From positions 1-23,125 of IMG/VR virus record IMGVR_UViG_3300021957_002893: a DNA stretch of 23,125 nt. One strand, given 5' to 3'. This stretch comes from a virus. A program made the translations under genes and the position numbers. This document shows positions 1-6,679 of the stretch, in pieces. The notes beneath the pieces were generated by a model. That model did no database searches. It saw nothing but the letters and a program-made list of their open reading frames with translations, and was not told where the DNA came from. Every line of letters begins with the position of its first letter. Within the stretch, counting starts at the first letter, position 1.

Positions 1-1
1 A

Positions 2-52
2 GTAAAAGGTAAATCGAAGAAAAAGCTTAAGGCTTTGTTAGGAGAACTATGA
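2..52 (+). CDS. 3' end of an unidentified gene (partial)
   Basis: Reading frame 2 is open from the window edge to a TGA at 50-52 and encodes a short Lys-rich tail ending in KALLGEL. The stop overlaps the next ATG at 49 (ATGA), the coupling style used throughout this genome. Too little is visible to name a product. Because a strong terminator follows at 127-151, it is probably the last large gene of an upstream, possibly structural, operon. Confidence 0.4.
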   Translation, partial: VKGKSKKKLKALLGEL

Positions 53-111
53 TCGATCCAGACCACACCGCACTCAAACCTAAAGGTGAGAAGAAAAAAG
101 GCGGCAAGTAA
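49..111 (+). CDS. Small hypothetical ORF, 20 aa, Lys-rich C-terminus
   Basis: The ORF begins at ATG 49, overlaps the previous stop, and ends at TAA 109-111. A GGAG at 41-44 lies 4 bases upstream, close for a ribosome binding site but usable. The product starts MIDPDHTALKP and ends in a Lys/Gly-rich tail (GEKKKGGK). I do not recognise it. It could be a real short basic peptide or a chance ORF after the upstream gene; position, overlap and Shine-Dalgarno favour translation only weakly. Confidence 0.35.
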   Translation: MIDPDHTALKPKGEKKKGGK

Positions 112-126
112 TCTGCATAAATAAAG

Positions 127-151
127 AGGTAGGCGAAAGTCTACCTTTTTT
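127..151 (+). terminator. Rho-independent terminator
   Basis: A 6-bp stem (AGGTAG at 127-132 with CTACCT at 141-146) encloses the loop GCGAAAGT and is followed by six T residues (146-151). It separates the upstream gene from the glycan cassette starting at 172. An octamer CATAAATA (116-123), one base off the T4 late promoter, lies directly upstream of the stem. Confidence 0.8.
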
Positions 152-171
152 CGTTTAAGTGGAGATATATT

Positions 172-735
172 ATGGGAAGAATTAGAGATCGTGGTAATGA
201 CGGTGGTGATGTTTACAGGTGGAATACACTTGCAAGGTTTGTGAATACTAATGGGTGGACTAGAGGCGCAGAGCTTGGTATCCACGATGGGGTTAATTAT
301 CGCTTCTTAATTAACAACTGCCCTAACCTACATCTAATCGGTGTGGACTTATACGAAGCACAACCAGAGAATAACGGACCTGAGAAGTGGACGCCCGGAG
401 AAAACGGTCATCCATGGAAGCACGAAGACTACTATGACAGTATGCTATCTTTCTCAGTTGAACACCCAGACAGAACTATGATTATTAAAGACTACACCAC
501 AGAAGCGGCTAAGATGGTTCCTGATGGTACATTAGACTTTATATTCATTGACGCTGATCATGGGTATGAAGGTTGTCTAAGAGATATCAAGGCTTGGGAT
601 CAAAAGGTACGCAAAGGTGGTATTGTGTTTGGACACGACATTCACTTCCCAACAGTTACGCAAGCAGTAACAGAATTCTATGGGGAGAACTCATGGAACG
701 TCGAAGATGATTTTATTTGGTGGGTGCAGAAGTGA
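172..735 (+). CDS. Class I SAM-dependent methyltransferase (Methyltransf_24-like)
   Basis: A 187-aa protein with a Rossmann methyltransferase pattern. Motif I is GAELGIHDG (residues 32-40), the strand-2 acidic residue lies in IGVDL (56-60), and FIDADHGYEG (125-134) followed by GGIVFGHDI (149-157) is typical of small sugar or cephalosporin-hydroxylase-like O-methyltransferases. The start is supported by GGAG at 161-164, 7 bases before ATG 172. It is the first gene of a chain overlapping GT32, sulfotransferase and GT25 genes, so an O-methylated sugar is the most plausible acceptor; the substrate is inferred from context only. Expression is probably from upstream or a weak late-type site, since a terminator separates it from the preceding gene. 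Confidence 0.75.
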   Translation: MGRIRDRGNDGGDVYRWNTLARFVNTNGWTRGAELGIHDGVNYRFLINNCPNLHLIGVDLYEAQPENNGPEKWTPGENGHPWKHEDYYDSMLSFSVEHPDRTMIIKDYTTEAAKMVPDGTLDFIFIDADHGYEGCLRDIKAWDQKVRKGGIVFGHDIHFPTVTQAVTEFYGENSWNVEDDFIWWVQK

Positions 736-1382
736 ACATCGAAAAGAAACTAAGCCAAATATGGATAGGTCCGAAACCACCACCACTCACTTGGATGCAC
801 ACTTGGAGAGACAAACATCCTGATTGGGAGTATTCTATATTCGATGACAATATGCTAAAGTCTCGTAAATGGAAGAACCAACATCTTATCGAACACTATT
901 ACAACACAGGTAAGTGGCCAGGCGTGTCTGATTTGATTAGATACGAACTATTATATGAGCAAGGTGGGTTTTGGCCTGAGGCTGATATGACTTGCTTGGA
1001 GAACACAGAAGAGTTGTTTACTTCACCAGAAAACCATGCGTATTCTTGTTATGAAAACGAAAGAGGTAGGCATAACTTCATTCAACCCATTATGGCATGT
1101 AATCCAGAAAATGGATTTGTTAAACATGTTATAGACACATTACATATATTAACTCCGCAAGAACTAAGCCCAGAACCTTTTAGATCAACGGGTAATTTGT
1201 TCTTATCACGTCACGTTCCTCATTGGATGCACCAACTTACAGTATGGCCTAGCCACTATTTTATCCCACTATTCTACATTGGTGGTGCTAAGAGATATGA
1301 CGGACCTGATAAGGTATATGCTGACCACAAGTGGGGTTCGACAGGACATGCGAATAGTGTAACATATGATAAGGGTGTATAA
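732..1382 (+). CDS. Glycosyltransferase, GT32 / OCH1-like sugar-binding family
   Basis: The proposed start is GTG 732, whose GTGA overlaps the upstream stop, giving about 216 aa; an in-frame TTG at 717 is an alternative. Visible family features are the N-terminal SQIWIGPKPPP (residues 8-18), the segment SDLIRYELLYEQGGF (66-80) and the nucleotide-sugar/metal site, here reading EAD (83-85). The usual signature is a DxD in a GGxYxDxD context, so the first Asp is replaced by Glu. Members of this family transfer hexoses from nucleotide sugars. The gene sits between a methyltransferase and a sulfotransferase with overlapping ends, which points to a common glycan target. Donor and acceptor cannot be read from the sequence. 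Confidence 0.75.
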   Translation: MNIEKKLSQIWIGPKPPPLTWMHTWRDKHPDWEYSIFDDNMLKSRKWKNQHLIEHYYNTGKWPGVSDLIRYELLYEQGGFWPEADMTCLENTEELFTSPENHAYSCYENERGRHNFIQPIMACNPENGFVKHVIDTLHILTPQELSPEPFRSTGNLFLSRHVPHWMHQLTVWPSHYFIPLFYIGGAKRYDGPDKVYADHKWGSTGHANSVTYDKGV

Positions 1383-2053
1383 TGTACGTAAGCCACAAAT
1401 ATAAACTAATATTCCTAAGAACGCCAAAGACTGCTAGTAGTAGCCTGTCAGAATTCTTTATTAAGAATATACCTGATACTGATGCAATCTACACACCAGT
1501 AGAAGACTCTGGTATTGGTGGTACTTTAAGTAAACAAATTACAGACAAATACAGAATAAATTTTGCATACTATCATTTTACCTTACAGGATTTGGTGGAT
1601 AACAATATCATAACATTACAACAGGCGCTCGAATATAGATCAATAGCAGTTATTCGCAATCCTGTGGATAGACAGAAAAGCTTCTATTACTTTTACAAAA
1701 GATGGAAGCAAGCTGGTTCTGAACCATCTTTGGCACAATACAAAGCATGGACACCAAAAGGTTTCTTTAGCGGTGAACCAAACTCTGGTATATTACAGTC
1801 TAACATATTAAAATGTAGTGGGGAGATACAAGGCGAATATTGGTTGTATCCAAACATAGGGAACGAACTAAGCCAACTGATGCGAGAACTAAATCTACAA
1901 GTAACACATGCGTTGCCAAACCACAAAAACGATTTTAGAAAAAATAGAGAAAATGAGATTGTTTTTGATGAAGAAGCCATGGAAACATTATCAAAACGTT
2001 TTGGTGCAGACATAGAATTGTACAATGATTTGGCAGAGGAAACATACGTATGA
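1382..2053 (+). CDS. Sulfotransferase (PAPS-dependent, Sulfotransfer_2-like)
   Basis: A 223-aa protein with both PAPS-binding signatures: the 5'-phosphosulfate loop FLRTPKTASSSL (residues 11-22) and the 3'-phosphate site AVIRNPVDRQKSFYYF (89-104), with the expected Arg and Ser. These enzymes transfer sulfate from PAPS to hydroxyls, often on carbohydrates. The ATG shares its first base with the preceding stop (TAATG), and the 3' end overlaps the next gene by ATGA, so it is translationally coupled to two glycosyltransferases. A sulfated glycan product is therefore likely. No signal peptide or membrane segment is seen, suggesting a cytoplasmic enzyme using host PAPS. Confidence 0.8.
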   Translation: MYVSHKYKLIFLRTPKTASSSLSEFFIKNIPDTDAIYTPVEDSGIGGTLSKQITDKYRINFAYYHFTLQDLVDNNIITLQQALEYRSIAVIRNPVDRQKSFYYFYKRWKQAGSEPSLAQYKAWTPKGFFSGEPNSGILQSNILKCSGEIQGEYWLYPNIGNELSQLMRELNLQVTHALPNHKNDFRKNRENEIVFDEEAMETLSKRFGADIELYNDLAEETYV

Positions 2054-2733
2054 AAGCATACATACTAAAGATTGATAAGAAAGTATCGCATGATTACGCC
2101 AAGACTTGTGCTGACTCTTGTGATAAGGTTGGTTTACCTTGGGAATACTCCATGGGGTTTTCTAACCAGACAGGTAAGATGGCATTCGCTAATCTGAATA
2201 TACCTAGACTACCGACAGAACCTTATACTTACATCCCAGAACCAAACCAAGGACAAAAAGCCATGTGTTGTACTGCTGGTCACATTGCCATATGGCAGAA
2301 GATCGCAAACGGTACTGATAATGTTGGTGTTGTGTTAGAACATGACGCTATAATGCTACAACCAATAACAATAGAGATACCAGAGAATACCATTGTGGTT
2401 CTTGGTTATAAGCTAAATGATCCGTCAAGATATGATCACGTTGCTGCTGGTGTTCCTAATGACCTAATTAGGATTGATGGTCATGAGGGCGCACACGCAT
2501 ATGCTATGACTAAGAGAACAGCTAAGTTTCTAGTAGATGAGCTACATACACAGGGTTTAAGGAGCGCAGTTGATAATGATTACTTTATACGTGGTCAACG
2601 CAGAACTGCAATGCCATTGCACATAGCAAGTCCTACCCCTGCGATAGGATGGTTACGAGAATCGACAATATGGGGCAGTTCTGCAAATAAAAACTATAAT
2701 TTCATACCGTCCTTTCTTAGAAATTATAAATAA
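2050..2733 (+). CDS. Glycosyltransferase, GT25 (LPS/LOS-type) like
   Basis: A 227-aa protein resembling the GT25 family. The pattern AMCCTAGHIAIWQKI (residues 71-85) followed by VGVVLEHDAIM (92-102) corresponds to the conserved Cys-x-x-SHxxxW...vlEdDa block, with EHD (97-99) as probable metal/sugar-nucleotide site. GHEGAHAYAMTKRTAKFL (144-161) matches the second conserved block. GT25 enzymes commonly add galactose or glucose to lipooligosaccharide. It overlaps the sulfotransferase by ATGA and is the last gene of the cassette. Its stop lies inside a late promoter octamer (2725-2732) driving the next gene. Assignment is by motif reading, so the exact family is moderately sure. Confidence 0.65.
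   Translation: MKAYILKIDKKVSHDYAKTCADSCDKVGLPWEYSMGFSNQTGKMAFANLNIPRLPTEPYTYIPEPNQGQKAMCCTAGHIAIWQKIANGTDNVGVVLEHDAIMLQPITIEIPENTIVVLGYKLNDPSRYDHVAAGVPNDLIRIDGHEGAHAYAMTKRTAKFLVDELHTQGLRSAVDNDYFIRGQRRTAMPLHIASPTPAIGWLRESTIWGSSANKNYNFIPSFLRNYK
2725..2732 (+). promoter_or_regulatory. T4-type late promoter octamer TATAAATA
   Basis: A perfect TATAAATA, the -10-like sequence recognised in T4 by host RNA polymerase with gp55. It overlaps the stop codon of the GT25 gene and lies 18 bases before the ATG at 2750, so the predicted leader is very short. Confidence 0.7.
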
Positions 2734-2749
2734 AAGAAAACTCAATAAA

Positions 2750-4012
2750 ATGGATTCTGATATGCTAGATGAAGCTAAAGACAAAAAAGAACTTAAGATC
2801 AAACCAAAAAAAGAGTTCGATTCTAAATCAATAGTAGATGTAGAACCAACATTAGATGAAAAAGCTAAATCTGGATACTGTTCAGATGATTGCTGTGGTT
2901 CTGATGTAAAAGCAGAAGATTGTGATTGCTCACCAGATTGCCCTCATTGTGATTGCAATGCTATGGACGAAGAACTTCAAGAAGTCATGAATAGAATGCA
3001 ACGTCGTAAGGCAGGTATATCAGCCAGAAAAAACAAACACAAAATGAAACGTGGTCGTGAAAAGGCTATGCGTAAGACAGCTACTATGGAAGTGTTAAAG
3101 AAACGCGCTCGTAAGCAAGCTATCCAAAACCTAAAGAAAAAATTCTCTAAAAATAGACGCTATGCAGAATTATCCAATGGTGAGAAAGAAGTTATCGATA
3201 AAAGAATATCTAAGATTTCTAAGAAACGCATAGAAATGTTAGCAAAAAAACTTATCCCAGGGGTAAAAATCAAAGAAAGACAGCGTAAGATGAAAAACAA
3301 TGTAAGAGAAGACGTTAATGGACAAACAATGGTTTGTAAGGATTGTGGTGATGAGTTCGGTAAACCAACTAAAGGTAACGGATGTAAAAATGATTGTTTT
3401 GACTTAAACGCATCATGTTGGATGCCTAAAGAAGAATATTCAGAAGCATCGTACAAAGATCAGAAGGTTATGAAAAGACCACATATGTTGTTGTCAGCCG
3501 ACAAGAAGCCTAAGTTAGATGGTCGTTTCCGTATGTTCAAAAAAACCCCAGAAGTAGAAGAGTCAACAATCCCTAATGATCTAAGAGAAATCGCTGATCT
3601 TATGGAAGCTACAGAAGCACTAGACCTTGATGAGATGGATTTCTCTATTAAATCAGTAAAGAAGTCTGGCTTGGCTCACGTTAAGAAAGCTAACAACTAC
3701 AACAAACTTAAATCTGACATTAAAGCAATGCGTGATCGTCTTAACAAAAGTAAGGGTATTAAACCTTTGAAGGCTGGTTATGGTTACGAGTCTGTTGATG
3801 AGGATAAGGATAGCCTTGCTAATCTTGCTAATGAGAAACAGCAAGAAAAGAAGAAAAGGGGCGAAATCAAGAAGCCTGTTGAAAAAGATGAAGACGAAAA
3901 GAAAAAAGACTTAGACGCGGCTTTTGAATCTTTTCTCGAAAGTTGTGGTGCTGGTGAAGAAGGTACACCAGAACTAACTAAGAAACTAAAGAAAGACACA
4001 CCAGATGCGTAA
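2750..4012 (+). CDS. Large basic Cys/Lys-rich modular protein, probably virion-associated
   Basis: A 420-aa protein without a clear enzymatic fold. It has an acidic Cys cluster (C44, C48, C49, C58, C60, C64, C67, C69), a strongly basic Arg/Lys-rich domain at about 80-182 predicted to be helical, a second Cys group resembling a zinc ribbon (C196, C199, C212, C216, C223), and a low-complexity Lys/Glu tail (about 360-395). From memory, the basic domain is recurrent in hypothetical proteins of marine T4-like phages; no function is established. A late promoter octamer ends 17 bases upstream and the following genes overlap or abut, so late expression with the virion genes is likely. A DNA-compatible internal head protein is one possibility. 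The ribosome binding site is weak. Confidence 0.6.
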   Translation: MDSDMLDEAKDKKELKIKPKKEFDSKSIVDVEPTLDEKAKSGYCSDDCCGSDVKAEDCDCSPDCPHCDCNAMDEELQEVMNRMQRRKAGISARKNKHKMKRGREKAMRKTATMEVLKKRARKQAIQNLKKKFSKNRRYAELSNGEKEVIDKRISKISKKRIEMLAKKLIPGVKIKERQRKMKNNVREDVNGQTMVCKDCGDEFGKPTKGNGCKNDCFDLNASCWMPKEEYSEASYKDQKVMKRPHMLLSADKKPKLDGRFRMFKKTPEVEESTIPNDLREIADLMEATEALDLDEMDFSIKSVKKSGLAHVKKANNYNKLKSDIKAMRDRLNKSKGIKPLKAGYGYESVDEDKDSLANLANEKQQEKKKRGEIKKPVEKDEDEKKKDLDAAFESFLESCGAGEEGTPELTKKLKKDTPDA

Positions 4013-4232
4013 TTTCAAGACATTCCTAGAAGCTAAAGACCCAGGTGAATATGATCAAGAAGGTGGCATGGCTAAAACTCAATTGAAGACAGCTATGGAC
4101 GCATCACAAGAGTTAATCTCTATGCTTGGTGACGATGACAATATGCCAGAGTGGGCGCAGAATAAAATCACAAAGGCAGTAGACTATTTGGACTCTGTAC
4201 GTGATTATATGAAGGGTTCTGACAATGGCTGA
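4005..4232 (+). CDS. Small conserved phage protein with capsid-targeting-like leader
   Basis: A 75-aa acidic protein. Its N-terminus MRNFKTFLEA resembles the T4 internal-protein capsid targeting sequence (basic/aromatic stretch ending in a hydrophobic-x-Glu type site). The rest (GEYDQEGGMAKTQLKTAMDA, then WAQNKITKAVDYLDSVRDYM) looks like a compact helical domain that I recall in many marine T4-like phage genomes. The start ATG 4005 overlaps the previous stop by 8 bases and the 3' end overlaps the next gene, so it belongs to the late operon from 2725. An internal head role is inferred from the leader and neighbours, not shown. Confidence 0.65.
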   Translation: MRNFKTFLEAKDPGEYDQEGGMAKTQLKTAMDASQELISMLGDDDNMPEWAQNKITKAVDYLDSVRDYMKGSDNG

Positions 4233-4512
4233 TAAAGACCCAAGGTTGGCAAGAGCAGGTGTATCTGGTTTTAATAAAGCCAAAGGTACGCCCTCACACC
4301 CTACCAAAAGTCATATCGTTGTTGCTAAAGATGGCGATAAAGTAAAGACTATTCGCTTTGGTGAACAAGGTGCTTCTACTGCTGGTGATCCAAAATCAGG
4401 TGAATCTGATAAAATGAAAAAGAAACGTGCTTCATTTAAGGCTAGACATGCTAAAAACATCAAAAAGGGTAAGATGTCGGCGGCTTGGTGGGCAAATAAA
4501 GTAAAGTGGTAA
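4225..4512 (+). CDS. Small basic conserved phage protein
   Basis: A 95-aa Lys-rich protein starting MADKDPRLARAGVSGFNKAK. The C-terminal half carries the pattern KTIRFGEQGASTAG ... RASFKARHAKNIKKG ... SAAWWANKVKW, a domain I recall as recurrent in marine T4-like phages with no assigned biochemical role. High Lys/Arg content and two aromatic residues near the C-terminus would suit nucleic-acid contact. It overlaps the upstream gene by 8 bases and ends just before a late promoter (4522), closing this transcription unit. It may be a capsid or DNA-associated protein; this is inference. Confidence 0.65.
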   Translation: MADKDPRLARAGVSGFNKAKGTPSHPTKSHIVVAKDGDKVKTIRFGEQGASTAGDPKSGESDKMKKKRASFKARHAKNIKKGKMSAAWWANKVKW

Positions 4513-4521
4513 CACAATTCT

Positions 4522-4529
4522 TATAAATA
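4522..4529 (+). promoter_or_regulatory. T4-type late promoter octamer TATAAATA
   Basis: A perfect octamer in the 57-base gap between 4512 and 4570, placed to drive the modular protein gene at 4570. Confidence 0.75.
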
Positions 4530-4569
4530 ATACTAATATTGTAATAAAACACAAACTAAAGGGAACGTC

Positions 4570-5247
4570 ATGAAAAGTTTCAAAAAATACGTACAAGAGA
4601 GTAATCTTGACCCAGTGAACAAGAAGGCTCTTAAAGGTAAACATAAAGATCGTAAAGATGGAGACATTGATAACGATGGTGATGTAGATTCTTCAGATCA
4701 GTATTTACACAAACGTCGTAAAGCTATTTCTAAAGCAGTTACATCAGAAGAAGTTGAAACTGTTGAAGAAGGTGAAAGTGGTCTTTGGGCGAACATCCAT
4801 AAAAAGAGAGAGCGCATCAAAAAAGGTTCTGGCGAAAAGATGAGAAAACCAGGATCAAAAGGCGCTCCTACTGATGATGATTTTAAGGATGCGGCTGAAG
4901 AGATCGTTGCTGAAAAAAAAAATCTAAAAGCTAGTTATGAAGACATAACTTGCCCTAAATGTAAGGGTGAAGGTTGTGAGCATTGTGAAAACACTGATGG
5001 TCAACAAATTGATGAATTTGTAGGCAAAGCTATTGGTGGCGCAGTAAAAATGATTGCTAAGGGCGCAAGAAATGCAGTTGTGAATAAGCAAGGCAACGTC
5101 AGAGGAACAACAGCGGCTAAGGCTGACTCTGCCGAAGCTAAAGCTAACAAAGCAGAAAAGAAAGTTAGAGACGCTGAACGTGTAAAAGCGGCGGCTGAAA
5201 GACTTAAAAAAGCCAAACAAGCGCAAATAGATAACGCAAACAAATAA
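4570..5247 (+). CDS. Modular virion-type protein: CTS-like leader, EF-hand-like loop, zinc knuckle
   Basis: A 225-aa mosaic. The leader MKSFKKYVQE (1-10) resembles the T4 capsid targeting sequence. An Asp-rich loop with alternating Asp (D30, D32, D34, D36, D38, D40, G37) looks like an EF-hand/dockerin calcium site. A basic block GLWANIHKKRERIKKGSGEK (71-90) is recurrent in marine phage proteins. A CxxC-x4-CxxC knuckle (C128, C131, C136, C139) resembles DnaJ-type zinc sites. The tail (about 180-225) is an Ala/Lys/Glu coiled coil. The start is backed by AAGGGA about 6 bases upstream. A late promoter precedes the gene. I infer a packaged or scaffold-associated head protein; no catalytic domain is visible. 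Confidence 0.65.
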   Translation: MKSFKKYVQESNLDPVNKKALKGKHKDRKDGDIDNDGDVDSSDQYLHKRRKAISKAVTSEEVETVEEGESGLWANIHKKRERIKKGSGEKMRKPGSKGAPTDDDFKDAAEEIVAEKKNLKASYEDITCPKCKGEGCEHCENTDGQQIDEFVGKAIGGAVKMIAKGARNAVVNKQGNVRGTTAAKADSAEAKANKAEKKVRDAERVKAAAERLKKAKQAQIDNANK

Positions 5248-5250
5248 ATA
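5243..5250 (+). promoter_or_regulatory. Possible variant late promoter AATAAATA
   Basis: One base off the TATAAATA octamer, overlapping the end of the 4570 gene and upstream of the structural gene at 5278, whose own Shine-Dalgarno AAAGGAG (5264-5270) is strong. The single mismatch is in the first position. Confidence 0.35.
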
Positions 5251-5277
5251 TCACAGTACCTTTAAAGGAGAATTAAA

Positions 5278-5580
5278 ATGGCACTATGGGGAAAAACAGA
5301 CGCACTAGCATCAGTACCAACTTGGTTGGAAGATGCGGCGGCTAACACAAACAAATCAAACGATAGAGATAACGCAATCTTTGTTGACGTTACAGAAGCT
5401 GGCATTGCGGCTAACCGCGCTAAAGGCATTACTGGGCCAGGATGGTGGTTGTACCATACAGATGGTGGACGTCATCACGCTGAATGCCTAGTACCTATGA
5501 AAGTCTCAGCGGCTGATGCAGGTGACTTGGGTGTTACTGGCGATACCGTAGATGAAGATGCTATCGTAGCCGACTCATAA
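5278..5580 (+). CDS. Small virion structural protein of marine T4-like phages
   Basis: A 100-aa protein beginning MALWGKTDALASVPTWL, with VTEAGIAANRAKGITGPGWW (38-57) and a C-terminal pattern AECLVPMKVSAADAGDLGVT. I recall this layout (MALWGKTD, FVDTTEAG, NRAKG, PGW, MKVTAANAGDAG) from marine T4-like cyanophages and relatives, where it is annotated as a structural protein. The start is firm: AAAGGAG ends 7 bases before ATG 5278. Its strong Shine-Dalgarno sets it apart from its neighbours and suggests high-level synthesis. Exact location in the particle is unknown. Confidence 0.75.
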   Translation: MALWGKTDALASVPTWLEDAAANTNKSNDRDNAIFVDVTEAGIAANRAKGITGPGWWLYHTDGGRHHAECLVPMKVSAADAGDLGVTGDTVDEDAIVADS

Positions 5581-5596
5581 GAGTAGTATATAGATT

Positions 5597-5971
5597 ATGA
5601 TATTAACAGAATCAACCTTTCTGTTGTTTGCCTCAAAATATTACGACAATCCTAATTGTGCTGATATTGTTGAGTTTGACGAAGATTTGAAAAGATTTCA
5701 GTACCTACGGAAGTTATTTGGTAGGTACAGACAAGATAATGATCTAAAAGAAAGGTTGATACTTAATCATCTTATTGTGATCTATAATATATTCGGACCT
5801 GAGGCTACAAATATGCTTTTCATGAAACTTCATGATTATCACGAGTATTTGAAACCTTTCGTAGAATACCTTAACTATATGCCAATACACATCACTTACG
5901 ATGACGTAATGATACACAAAGATAATATAAATGCAGACGAAAAGATAAGTGATCTGCTTAAAGGAATATGA
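5597..5971 (+). CDS. Conserved T4-like phage protein of unknown function
   Basis: A 124-aa mostly helical protein starting MILTESTFLLFASKYYDNP, with DLKRFQYLRKLFGRY (residues 30-44) and DLKERLILNHLIVIYNIFGPE (50-70). From memory this family is very widespread in marine T4-like phages and always travels with the next gene, yet has no assigned role. No transmembrane segment, signal or metal motif is visible. The ribosome binding site is weak. It ends with a TGA at 5969-5971, immediately before the AUG of the next gene, consistent with co-translation. Virion or assembly involvement is suggested only by neighbourhood. Confidence 0.65.
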   Translation: MILTESTFLLFASKYYDNPNCADIVEFDEDLKRFQYLRKLFGRYRQDNDLKERLILNHLIVIYNIFGPEATNMLFMKLHDYHEYLKPFVEYLNYMPIHITYDDVMIHKDNINADEKISDLLKGI

Positions 5972-5974
5972 TAA

Positions 5975-6679
5975 ATGGTAGTTGATCTATTTTTAGTATA
6001 TCAATTTGTACGACGCTTAGCTACTCCATTTGAGAAGTGGGAAGCGTATAAAGAAGGTATTATTGACAAGGATGGTAAAGTCCTAATCAAGAGAAAACAA
6101 TTCACATCAAAAGCGCAATCAAAGGCTTGGGGTGTTTTTGATATTATGATTGCTAACTTAAAGAAGCTATTAGCCAAAGTTCCAGGTGGTAGTTCACGTC
6201 TTGCATCATATGCGGCGGCTTTGTACTTAATCAAAGAACACAGCCACTTTACAGACGAAACAACTCTTAATGAAGATATGACTGATGAGCAGATAAATGA
6301 ATCTTTATCTGTATTTTCTAATTACTATGTCAATTATATTACACTTACTGAAGGTGTTGATACAAAAGATGAAGCATTTGGTAGGGCAAGACTTAGGCAG
6401 AACTTGGCTAAGATGGGACATGATGTAAATAAAGTTCATTCTCAAAACGTAAAAGATGCTGAAGCGGCAAAGAAAAGACGTCAAGCGGCATCTAAAGATT
6501 TAAGTTCCTATAGAAGTAAACACGCATTACGTACCGAAGAACCAGCTAATAACGTAGGCAGTGGAAACATTGCTGGTATGGATGGTGGTCATATGTCTAA
6601 AGAACAGCAAAAGGCATGGACATCTAAAAACAAATCAAAGAAGAAAACACTTAAAGATATGATGAAGGATAAAACATGA
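5975..6679 (+). CDS. Conserved marine T4-like phage protein, probably head/structural
   Basis: A 234-aa protein. The N-terminal half has the pattern DLFLVYQFVRRLATPFEKW (4-22), GIIDKDGKVL, then WGVFDIMIANLKKLLAKVPGG and a helical segment ASYAAALYLIKEH, which I recall as a conserved marine T4-like family. The C-terminal half is charged and low in complexity, containing EEPANNVGSGNIAGMDGGHM, a linker type seen in several phage virion proteins, and a Lys-rich end. AAGGA at 5961-5965 lies 9 bases before ATG 5975. The 3' end overlaps the endolysin gene by ATGA. Function is not known; co-location with virion genes is the main clue. Confidence 0.65.
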   Translation: MVVDLFLVYQFVRRLATPFEKWEAYKEGIIDKDGKVLIKRKQFTSKAQSKAWGVFDIMIANLKKLLAKVPGGSSRLASYAAALYLIKEHSHFTDETTLNEDMTDEQINESLSVFSNYYVNYITLTEGVDTKDEAFGRARLRQNLAKMGHDVNKVHSQNVKDAEAAKKRRQAASKDLSSYRSKHALRTEEPANNVGSGNIAGMDGGHMSKEQQKAWTSKNKSKKKTLKDMMKDKT

